Positions 1 through 7,370 of a DNA stretch of 34,748 nt are shown here, one piece after another. This DNA is from Candidatus Zambryskibacteria bacterium RIFOXYC1_FULL_39_10. Lineage in GTDB: Bacteria > Patescibacteriota > Minisyncoccia > Phycocordibacterales > WO2-35-19. The stretch covers positions 1 to 34,748 of the forward strand of contig MHWW01000011.1 of the NCBI GenBank assembly GCA_001824275.1, given 5' to 3'. Within the stretch, counting starts at the first letter, position 1, and each line of letters begins with the position of its first letter. The position numbers and the translations under genes were made by a program. The notes under the pieces are model-generated. The model made no database searches. It was not told the origin of the DNA and saw only the letters and a list, made by a program, of their open reading frames with translations.

Positions 1-2
1 CC

Positions 3-443
3 CGCGACATCGACCTCTCTACTGACGAGCTTTCAATCAAAGGTAAGGGTGGTAAAGTGCGAGTAGTTTTCATTTCTGACTATGCCAAGAAGATTTTGAA
101 AGAATATTTAGCCAAAAGAAAAGATTTGGACGATGCCCTATTTATTCAAATCTCAAAAAATGGCAAATCGATGGAAAAAAGAGGTAAAGGCCTGTCTCTG
201 ACTCGCAGGTCAGTTGAAAGGATTGTCAAAGAATGCACCATCAAAGCCGGAATTTCCAAAAGAGTCACTCCCCACACCATGCGCCACCTTTTTGCTACCG
301 ACCTCCTCTCAAATGGCGCTGACCTCCGCTCCGTCCAAGCCCTTCTCGGCCATGCCAACATAGGCACTACCCAAATCTACACCCACGTCACCGACAAACA
401 CTTGCGTGATATTCATAAAAAGTTCCATAATAGGAAGACATGA
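3..443 (+). CDS. Tyrosine recombinase XerC/XerD-like, C-terminal part (5' end outside window)
   Basis: Frame is open from base 3; catalytic motifs HTMRHLFATDLL and LGHANIGTTQIYTHV. Confidence 0.93.
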   Translation, partial: RDIDLSTDELSIKGKGGKVRVVFISDYAKKILKEYLAKRKDLDDALFIQISKNGKSMEKRGKGLSLTRRSVERIVKECTIKAGISKRVTPHTMRHLFATDLLSNGADLRSVQALLGHANIGTTQIYTHVTDKHLRDIHKKFHNRKT

Positions 444-1297
444 AAATTATATCTTGGAATGTAAACGGATTGCGGGCGGTGCATAAGAAGGGGCTATTTT
501 TACCGATGATAGAGAAATACCAGCCAGATATTATTTGTTTACAAGAAATTAAATTAGGAAAAGATCCCGCCCGCCTCGCAAGCGAGAGCGTTGCGGGCGG
601 GCAAAACGAACTTGATTTGAAGGATTATGAAGAATATTGGAATCCAGCTGAAAAAGCCGGTTATAGTGGCACCGCGATTTTTGTAAAGAGAGATAAGAAT
701 TTGAAGGTATTGAGCACCCCTCTTGGCTTCCCTACTGAAATTATTAAAAAATACAAAATAGAGGGAGATACTTATGGTGATCCAAACAAAGAAGGCCGAG
801 TTTTAACAGTAGAATTTGATTCGCCAGCTGGCGAATTTTACCTAGTTACCGTCTACACTCCAAATTCCAAACAAGATTTGAGCCGTTTAAAACTTCGTCA
901 TGAAAAATGGGATAAAGCTTTTTTGGAATATATGAAATTACTTGAAAAATCGAAGCCGGTGATCTTTTGTGGAGATTTGAATGTTGCTCATACCGAAGAT
1001 GATTTGGCCAATCCCAAACAAAATAAGGGTGAACACGGATTTACAGATGAAGAACGTGAAGGTATAGACAATATAATCAAAGCTGGATTTATCGACACAT
1101 TCCGTCATTTTACCAAAGGCAACGGCCATTATACTTGGTGGACTCATTGGGCAAACGCAAGAGAGAGAAATGTGGGCTGGAGGATTGATTACTTTTTTGT
1201 AAATAAAGAATTTTTGCCTAAAATCAAAACATCAAGCATTTTGCCGGATGTTTTGGGATCGGACCACTGCCCTATTTCTTTAGAAATCAAAAATTAG
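440..1297 (+). CDS. xth: Exodeoxyribonuclease III / AP endonuclease
   Basis: MKIISWNVNGLRA, LQEIK, GDLNVAHTEDDL, WRIDYFFV, LGSDHCPISLEI motifs of the EEP/ExoIII family; contains an in-frame palindromic insert. Confidence 0.95.
   Translation: MKIISWNVNGLRAVHKKGLFLPMIEKYQPDIICLQEIKLGKDPARLASESVAGGQNELDLKDYEEYWNPAEKAGYSGTAIFVKRDKNLKVLSTPLGFPTEIIKKYKIEGDTYGDPNKEGRVLTVEFDSPAGEFYLVTVYTPNSKQDLSRLKLRHEKWDKAFLEYMKLLEKSKPVIFCGDLNVAHTEDDLANPKQNKGEHGFTDEEREGIDNIIKAGFIDTFRHFTKGNGHYTWWTHWANARERNVGWRIDYFFVNKEFLPKIKTSSILPDVLGSDHCPISLEIKN
566..601. repeat. In-frame palindromic element, copy 1 (CCCGCCCGC-CTCGC-AA-GCGAG-AGCGTT-GCGGGCGGG)
   Basis: 9-bp outer and 5-bp inner stems read directly; near-identical to 13002-13039. 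Confidence 0.9.
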
Positions 1298-1300
1298 AGC

Positions 1301-1528
1301 TTACATTGGCTGATTAGGAGTTTTGGGAGCACACATACCCTCGCAGCATTTGCAGTTTTTACCATGAGTGAACAATTCCGCTAAAGCGGAAATACCGATC
1401 AAAGCATAAACTGCCGTAGCCAAACCAGCTGGCATATAATTGCCCATGCCCCAACCTAACACTTCTAAACCCCAATTCAAAGCACCAACAACGACAAGAA
1501 TCCAAACCACCACATGAAGTCCCTTCAT
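1301..1528 (-). CDS. DUF378-like small membrane protein
   Basis: MKGLHVVVWILVVVGALNWGLEVLGW pattern typical of DUF378; Cys-rich C-terminus. Confidence 0.7.
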   Translation of the reverse strand: MKGLHVVVWILVVVGALNWGLEVLGWGMGNYMPAGLATAVYALIGISALAELFTHGKNCKCCEGMCAPKTPNQPM

Positions 1529-1587
1529 TTTTATTTTAAATTACTTTTAATGTATTTATTATAGCAAATTTTTATTTATTTTTTTCT

Positions 1588-1627
1588 CTCCCCTCTCCTG
1601 CATCTAGGAGAGGGGCTGGGGGTGAGG
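1588..1627. repeat. GC-rich palindromic intergenic repeat (CCCCTCTCCT...AGGAGAGGGG...GGGTGAGG)
   Basis: Shares a 27-nt identical block with 25610-25636 and a GGGGTGAGGTTTT end. Confidence 0.8.
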
Positions 1628-2016
1628 TTTTTGGCCATAACAAAACCACCAAGATGCGGTGGAGGATTTTCGCACGACATGGTGGTTTGTAAACTAACGG
1701 GACAAAGAGCAATCCCAGCCCTAGTCTTGTATCCAAAAGATTAGCTACAAAATTAGGGCCAGGAATGAAAGGTAGATTTCGTCAAGAAGCGCATTCATAA
1801 GAAATCGTATGATATTCCATTTTTAAAATTAAAAATAGTGAGAATATATATAACCTATTCTTATGTCTGACCAAATCATCTTTCAATCCGATGCATCGGA
1901 TTACAAAGAACAAATGCTAATGAATATGTTCGATTAAAAAATATTAGCTGTCTGATATAGATTTTATGTCTTTTAAAAACAATGTAAAGGACAAAAAGTG
2001 GATAACTCCCCTAGTT

Positions 2017-3525
2017 TTATTGGACAAAATGTTTTCCTCTAATTTTTTTAATCATTTTTTCCTCTTCTTTATCCTTTTTTTTCTTACCACTCTCCCCTAG
2101 TTCCTTCAATTCTTTATCAGACATTTTTGATAATTCAATTGTCCTTTTATTTAAATATTCCTCGGTGTTCAGATTTGGATCCTCCAAAACCTCTTCCATC
2201 AAGGCATTTAATATTTGACCGATCATAGGCCCAGGCGAAATATCAAGAAGGCTCATAATCCCCTTCCCATCAATTTTAAGCATCCCAACAGATATCGGGT
2301 CTCGCATCACCTCTTCAATCATTGATTGATACTTTCTTAACCTATACGGACTTTCTTTGGGGCGCCCTGTACCAATACGGTCGCACATGCGCATATCTAT
2401 TAAATCCCAGACATTTTCCTTGCCAACATTGGCTATGAGTCGTCTGACGGCTGAATGTGTAATTTGCTCAGTGTCTGAGAAAAACATATGCCAACGCACC
2501 AAATTAGTGACCTTATCTATTGTTTCACGTGAAAACTTCAGTCTTTCAAGTATTTTTTTGGTTACATGTGAACCCACCACTTCATGGCCATAAAAAGTCC
2601 ACATTTTGGTCTCATCTGACCATCTTCTGGTTCTTGGCTTAGCTATATCGTGTAATAGAGCTGAAAGTCTCACATGTAACGGATAATTCTTGTCTGCTGA
2701 GTGCTGGACCGTTTTGAGTAGGTGGTTCCAGACATCATATGAATGAGCCTGATTTTGTTCCACGTCAAACGATTCTTCAAGTTCTGGAACAATATAATGC
2801 AAAAGACCCAATTTTCTTAATAAAAACAGGCCTCCACTTGGGTTTGGCGACATTATTATCTTTATAAATTCATCTTTTATCCTTTCGCTTGATACTTCTC
2901 CCAAAATTTCCCTATTTTCTAGTATTGATTTTTCGGTATCTGAGTCAAGAGGGAACCCGAGTTGCACATGAAACCGGACTGCCCTGAGTATCCTAAGCCC
3001 ATCTTCAAAAAATCTATCCTTTGGCTCTCCAACTGTTTTTATTACACCTCTTGCCAAATCTGCCACGCCCCCATACGGATCAACCATTTCTCCGGTTTCG
3101 GCATCATAAGCAATAGCGTTTATCGTGAAATCGCGCCTTTTTAAATCATCCAGTATACTTTTACTGAATTCCACCATGTCGGGCCTTCTATGGTCAGAAT
3201 ATGAGCTTTCAATGCGGTATGGAGTCACTTCTATTATGTCTAGAGAATGGTCTCCATCAGCCTCATCGGCTGATCCGCCGGGGAGGCGGACAACTCCCAC
3301 AGTACCAAAATCATTCTCGTAGAAAGTCTTGGGGAATAGAGGGATTATCTGTTCAGGAAGGGCATTGGTGGTTATATCCCAATCTTTGGGTTTTCGCCCC
3401 ATAAATAAATCTCTGACACAGCCACCAACCAGGTACGCTTCAAAACCGGCATCCTTGAGCGCTTTGGTTACATGGGAAACTTCTTCCGGTATTTTGAATT
3501 TTTCTATTTTAGCTTTGTGAGACAT
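2017..3525 (-). CDS. cca: CCA tRNA nucleotidyltransferase / poly(A) polymerase family
   Basis: LVGGCVRDLFMGRKPKDWDITTNA, RRDFTINAIAYD, HD-type LLHDIAKP; start reset to MSHKAKIEKF because the longer ORF reads through two tRNA genes. Confidence 0.92.
   Translation of the reverse strand: MSHKAKIEKFKIPEEVSHVTKALKDAGFEAYLVGGCVRDLFMGRKPKDWDITTNALPEQIIPLFPKTFYENDFGTVGVVRLPGGSADEADGDHSLDIIEVTPYRIESSYSDHRRPDMVEFSKSILDDLKRRDFTINAIAYDAETGEMVDPYGGVADLARGVIKTVGEPKDRFFEDGLRILRAVRFHVQLGFPLDSDTEKSILENREILGEVSSERIKDEFIKIIMSPNPSGGLFLLRKLGLLHYIVPELEESFDVEQNQAHSYDVWNHLLKTVQHSADKNYPLHVRLSALLHDIAKPRTRRWSDETKMWTFYGHEVVGSHVTKKILERLKFSRETIDKVTNLVRWHMFFSDTEQITHSAVRRLIANVGKENVWDLIDMRMCDRIGTGRPKESPYRLRKYQSMIEEVMRDPISVGMLKIDGKGIMSLLDISPGPMIGQILNALMEEVLEDPNLNTEEYLNKRTIELSKMSDKELKELGESGKKKKDKEEEKMIKKIRGKHFVQ
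3256..3290. repeat. Two abutting hairpins inside cca
   Basis: ATCAGCC/GGCTGAT (3256-3274) and TCCGCC/GGCGGA (3274-3290) arms, in frame. Confidence 0.75.
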
Positions 3526-3535
3526 GACAATATAG

Positions 3536-3608
3536 TGCGCCCGGCAAGAGTCGAACTCGCAACCTTTTGGTTCGAAGCCAAACGCTCTATCCATTGAGCT
3601 ACGGGCGC
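3536..3608 (-). tRNA. tRNA-Arg(UCG), no encoded CCA
   Basis: Cloverleaf: acceptor GCGCCCG/CGGGCGC, anticodon loop CTTCGAA, T arm GTTCGAC. Confidence 0.93.
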
Positions 3609-3682
3609 ATAGGGAAATAATAACACAAAAGGAGAAAATTTGGTGCTTGCACCGCGAAGCTCCCGAAAATGCAAAAGCGGAG

Positions 3683-3756
3683 TGGTGCGGCCAGGGAGAA
3701 TCGAACTCCCATCTCATCCTTGGCAAGGACGTGTCATACCATTAAACTATGGCCGC
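3683..3756 (-). tRNA. tRNA-Gly(GCC), CCA encoded
   Basis: Acceptor GCGGCCA/TGGCCGC, anticodon loop TTGCCAA, 3' ACCA. Confidence 0.93.
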
Positions 3757-3998
3757 AATGTTAATAATTTAGCACAAAAATAATTTTTTACAAAACAGAA
3801 AAACAGATATTTCATTTTTGTGTTTTGAATATAAAATTTGTCCTAAAAATGTTAAAATGTCTTTGTGGTGTAGTTGGCCTTAGTTTTCAACAAAACTGGG
3901 GATAACTAAGGGGACAGTGTGTATAAGTCAAGGTCATTAAAAATATAATATGGCTCAAAATAAGGATTTTTGAAAAGTCAAAGACTTTTTAAGTTTTT

Positions 3999-4391
3999 AT
4001 GGCAAAACATAATGAAACTGGTGAAATAGGGGAGGGTATCGCAACAAATTACCTTACAAAAAAAGGCTACGATTTGATTTGTCGAAATTACAGGAGGAAG
4101 TGGGGTGAAATAGATATAATAATGGAAAAAGACAAAGTCCTTCATTTCGTAGAGGTAAAGACCGTTAGTCGTAGAAGCTACGGGGGGAGATTTGAGCAAG
4201 AGATAAACAATTACCGGCCAGAGGACAATATGCACCCCTGGAAGCTTAAAAGGCTCCAGAGGGCAGTCCAAACCTACTTGCTGGAGAAATATAAGTCAGA
4301 CCCAATTTGGCAATTTGATTTGGCTTGTGTTTTCCTCGATCAGGAGAGGCGAGTAGCCAAAGTTAGATTTATGGAAAATATAATTTTGTGA
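3999..4391 (+). CDS. UPF0102 / YraN family nuclease-like protein
   Basis: NETGEIGEGIATNYLTKKGYDLICRNYRRKWGEIDIIMEKDKVLHFVEVKTV. Confidence 0.9.
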   Translation: MAKHNETGEIGEGIATNYLTKKGYDLICRNYRRKWGEIDIIMEKDKVLHFVEVKTVSRRSYGGRFEQEINNYRPEDNMHPWKLKRLQRAVQTYLLEKYKSDPIWQFDLACVFLDQERRVAKVRFMENIIL

Positions 4392-4405
4392 TAAGCTATA
4401 GTTCA

Positions 4406-4450
4406 TAACTCCCCCTGCCCTTTCTTATAATTAAGAGGGGGTGGAAAGGG
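4406..4450. repeat. GC-rich intergenic element with interleaved complementary arms (pseudoknot-capable)
   Basis: CCCCCT(4411)/AGGGGG(4436) interleaved with CCCTTTC(4418)/GAAAGGG(4444). Confidence 0.6.
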
Positions 4451-4458
4451 AGAGAAAC

Positions 4459-4529
4459 CGGAGTGTAGTATAGTGGTAGTATAAATGCTTTGGGAGCATT
4501 AGGTCCGAGTTCGATTCTCGGCACTCCGA
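4459..4529 (+). tRNA. tRNA-Pro(UGG), no encoded CCA
   Basis: Acceptor CGGAGTG/CACTCCG, anticodon loop TTTGGGA, T loop GTTCGATTC. Confidence 0.92.
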
Positions 4530-4533
4530 AGAA

Positions 4534-4833
4534 ATGTCTTCAAAATTTAAACGCAAAATAGAGGATTTTGTCTGCGAGAAATGTGGGCTACAAGTAAAAG
4601 GCGATGGTTTTACCAATCATTGCCCTAAATGCCTGTATTCAAAACATGTTGATATTTTCCCTGGTGACCGCTCTGAAGATTGTGATGGCTTAATGGCGCC
4701 CATATCTGCTGAAGAAAATGGGGGAGAATGGTCTGTCATTCACAAATGCCAGAAGTGCCAAAAACTCCAAAAAAACAAAATCTCCAAAGAAGATGATTTT
4801 GATAAGGTGGTAGAAATCTCTCAAGGAAAATAA
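4534..4833 (+). CDS. RNHCP domain protein
   Basis: FVCEKCG...FTNHCPKCLYSKHVD...GDR..DCDGLMAPI zinc-finger-like pattern. Confidence 0.85.
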   Translation: MSSKFKRKIEDFVCEKCGLQVKGDGFTNHCPKCLYSKHVDIFPGDRSEDCDGLMAPISAEENGGEWSVIHKCQKCQKLQKNKISKEDDFDKVVEISQGK

Positions 4834-4837
4834 AATA

Positions 4838-4872
4838 AGTCCGCCAAAGGTCTTACGACACAATGGCGGACT
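4838..4872 (-). terminator. Hairpin between convergent genes, possible terminator of the minus-strand gene
   Basis: AGTCCGCCA/TGGCGGACT 9-bp stem followed on the minus strand by TTATTTTATTT. Confidence 0.6.
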
Positions 4873-4895
4873 GGGGTTATAGGAATGTTCTGTGC

Positions 4896-6020
4896 TCAGA
4901 AAAGCCAGTTATAGAAGGACTTTAGAAGTTCCCCAGCCTTCCAAGGACCCAAAATAAGAACGGCGATCGCGATGTAAGTGCCGAGAATCCAGGCAAGAAC
5001 ATCCGAAAACTTCTTGGGCCACCACTGAGTTTTCTTGATATCGTCACTGTTCCAACCAATCAGATTGAACGGCTCCAAGAGGACCCCAGGAGAATACTTG
5101 TAAACAGAGATAATCTCTTCCTCCACGGTGGTCGTCTCGGCGATTTTGAGTTTAATCTGTTCCTCCATCGTAATTGTGCCGTCGACGATTTGGAGATGTG
5201 GCTTGAGCCAGTTTGGCACTGCTCCGAGAAACCCTTTGATACGAGCCGGCTTTTTTCCTTTGTATTTACCGACTAAATGCAACCTAGCATTGATGATGTG
5301 GTGTACATGTCGAACAAGGAAACGAGATCGTCTGACTTCCCCTTGTCTCGCAGTCGTATGCGTATTGCGTTCGCCGAAAGGTTTGGATCCGTCGAAAGTG
5401 TGCGTTTCAGTGGTCTCTCCACTCAATATCTCCATTGAGGCTTTCTGATGAAAGTAATGATACCGGCAAACATCATCTGCCGTCCACTCAACAAGACCGA
5501 TAAATTCGGCCTCGACGAGTTCTTGAAGCCAGAAAGCGAAAACTCGAAGAAGTCGTTCAATGCCAAGACCGACTTCGGCTTTGAGTTCAGCCAGAAGCAC
5601 TGAAACTTCTTTGGAGGCCCGAATGTATGAGAGTTCCAGAATGGGGGCGTTGCCGATAGTGGGCATCTCTTTTTCAAGATTTTCCCAAATCTTATCGGTT
5701 TCCTCCTCTTGGTTTGTCTTAGCGCTCACAATCACCGAATATCGAACTGCCTGTTTTAGGCAATCACGAAATTCACCGTGACGATTTTTGAAAAGGTTCA
5801 GATCTTTGCCGTAGGCATTGAAGATCTGTTCCTTAGCTGGAACAGGACTGTCGACCAAAGCAAGAAGGGCTGACTCAGCCCTCAAACTTTCACCAATTTT
5901 CACCAATGAGGCAGGCAGTTCTTGAAAGAACCTCTCCTGTGGTCGTGATACTGTCCCATATTCTCTGCCTTTCAATTCCACGAACGTTTGATCCGATGGA
6001 ATCACAGTCGCTGTGGTCAT
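4896..6020 (-). CDS. Hypothetical protein, 374 aa, C-terminal transmembrane segment
   Basis: Long ORF with AGGAG Shine-Dalgarno before ATG; visibly more GC-rich than neighbours; no family recognised. Confidence 0.75.
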   Translation of the reverse strand: MTTATVIPSDQTFVELKGREYGTVSRPQERFFQELPASLVKIGESLRAESALLALVDSPVPAKEQIFNAYGKDLNLFKNRHGEFRDCLKQAVRYSVIVSAKTNQEEETDKIWENLEKEMPTIGNAPILELSYIRASKEVSVLLAELKAEVGLGIERLLRVFAFWLQELVEAEFIGLVEWTADDVCRYHYFHQKASMEILSGETTETHTFDGSKPFGERNTHTTARQGEVRRSRFLVRHVHHIINARLHLVGKYKGKKPARIKGFLGAVPNWLKPHLQIVDGTITMEEQIKLKIAETTTVEEEIISVYKYSPGVLLEPFNLIGWNSDDIKKTQWWPKKFSDVLAWILGTYIAIAVLILGPWKAGELLKSFYNWLF

Positions 6021-6189
6021 ATTTAGTCTCCTATAATGAACTTGGACCTAAGTCCGTACTGGCCATAAACTAACACCATGAATTTTATTTGTCAATATCT
6101 CCGTAATGGTTCAATACCTTGGACGCAAGTAAGGTAGAATCGTCATATATGGCATACACAAAAATCAATAGAGACAGAGTTTAAAAAAC

Positions 6190-6228
6190 TTGACACAATA
6201 CACCAAAAGTATATACTTATTATATACT
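6190..6228 (+). promoter_or_regulatory. Promoter (TTGACA-N16-TATACT) overlapped by an inverted repeat operator
   Basis: TTGACA 6190-6195, TATACT 6212-6217, inverted arms AGTATATA 6208-6215 and TATATACT 6221-6228. Confidence 0.7.
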
Positions 6229-6243
6229 AGCTAATTTAATATT

Positions 6244-6438
6244 ATGACCACTCAAGTTATTTTCAAAATAGATAAAAAAATGAAAGATGCGGCTCAAGCC
6301 AAAGCCAAAAAAGAAGGGATCTCTCTGGCTGATTTGTTTAAATCCGTTACTCAATCTTATCTTAATGGCACCATTGGAATTGGTCTCGTTTTTAAAGAAC
6401 CAAGCACAAAAATACTAAATATTCATAGGCGCTCATAG
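6244..6438 (+). CDS. Small ribbon-helix-helix / RelB-like antitoxin-type protein
   Basis: MTTQVIFKIDKKMKDAAQAKAKKEGISLADLFKSVTQSYLNG resembles the RelB/DinJ N-terminus. Confidence 0.65.
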   Translation: MTTQVIFKIDKKMKDAAQAKAKKEGISLADLFKSVTQSYLNGTIGIGLVFKEPSTKILNIHRRS

Positions 6439-6516
6439 TGAGTTATTTGGGTAAAATTGCTCCGATAGTTATTTTTTGTTAATATTCTTAAGTGGTTTCA
6501 AACTACCACTCTTGAC

Positions 6517-6590
6517 GCGGGATTAGTTTAGTGGTAAAATGCGAGTTTTCCAAACTTGAGTCGGGGTTTCGATTACCCCATCCCGCACCA
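6517..6590 (+). tRNA. tRNA-Gly(UCC), CCA encoded
   Basis: Acceptor GCGGGAT/ATCCCGC, anticodon loop TTTCCAA, 3' ACCA. Confidence 0.9.
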
Positions 6591-6599
6591 GTGTAATTT

Positions 6600-6671
6600 G
6601 CTGTCGTAGTTCAATGGATAGAACAAGACACTCCTAACGTCTAGATGCAGGTTCGATTCCTGCCGATGGCA
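6600..6671 (+). tRNA. tRNA-Arg(CCU), no encoded CCA
   Basis: Acceptor GCTGTCG/CGATGGC with two G-U pairs, anticodon loop CTCCTAA, T arm GTTCGATTC. Confidence 0.88.
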
Positions 6672-6758
6672 CAATTTGAAGGTTTTAAACACTTTTTGTC
6701 TATAATTAATTATGTGTCGTGCTACTATAAAAAGTAATATTATTAGTTAATCAAAATT

Positions 6759-7271
6759 ATGAAGCAACTTGATCAAAAAGCGGTTTGGTTATTTTTTATA
6801 GGTTCTATTTTTCGATGGGTATTCTTTTTAGTAATGATTAGTTTCTGGTTGTTGTCCTTCAGTGAAGGAGCCGAGCAATCAAGGATCGGAGGAGAGTTTT
6901 CATTTACTATTTTTAATTGGTTATGGGTTATAATTCCCGTTTTCCTTTTACTTTGTTTCTTGTGGGCAAAGCTATCATACCATTTCTATCGTTACGAACT
7001 CACTGATTTAGGTTTTAGGAAGGAATATGGAGTTATTTACAAGAAATATGTAACTATTCCTTATGATCGAATACAAAATGTTGATATTTACAGAGGGATA
7101 TTGGCTAGGATACTTGGTTTATCTGATCTTAACATCCAAACTGCGGGTAGTAGTGCTGGGGTGATGACAGGGGAAGGAAGATTGCCAGGTATTTCAAAAG
7201 AAACAGCTGAATATCTCAGAGACGAGCTCATCCTAAAAACCAGACAGTCTAAAGTTGGCCAAGGATTGTAA
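6759..7271 (+). CDS. PH domain-containing (bPH2/DUF304-like) membrane protein
   Basis: Two TM segments then YRYELTDLGFRKEYGVIYKKYVTIPYDRIQNVDIYRGILARILGLSDLNIQTAG. Confidence 0.85.
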   Translation: MKQLDQKAVWLFFIGSIFRWVFFLVMISFWLLSFSEGAEQSRIGGEFSFTIFNWLWVIIPVFLLLCFLWAKLSYHFYRYELTDLGFRKEYGVIYKKYVTIPYDRIQNVDIYRGILARILGLSDLNIQTAGSSAGVMTGEGRLPGISKETAEYLRDELILKTRQSKVGQGL

Positions 7272-7289
7272 TTAAATAACAATATAAAT

Positions 7290-7315
7290 CAAAAATCCCC
7301 GGAAGGGGATTTTTG
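7290..7315. terminator. Bidirectional Rho-independent terminator
   Basis: CAAAAATCCCC-GGAA-GGGGATTTTTG between convergent genes. Confidence 0.9.
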
Positions 7316-7341
7316 ATAAGTGAGAACAAATTCTTTCTACT

Positions 7342-7370
7342 AGATGCTAACTACTTGCTACTAACTACTA
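7342..7370 (-). repeat. Stop-codon-associated AGTAGCAAGTAGTTAGCATCT repeat, copy A
   Basis: Sense strand after the HU gene: TAGTAGTTAGTAGCAAGTAGTTAGCATCT. Confidence 0.75.

Noticed and set aside
3-443. XerC/D-like recombinase as part of a mobile island or integron
   Set aside because: Sequence fits a housekeeping XerC/D and no attachment site or cassette array is visible in the window.
3526-3726. N-terminal extension of the cca ORF as given in the track (to 3726)
   Set aside because: It reads through tRNA-Arg and part of tRNA-Gly on the same strand; MSHKAKIEKF at 3525 is a natural start.
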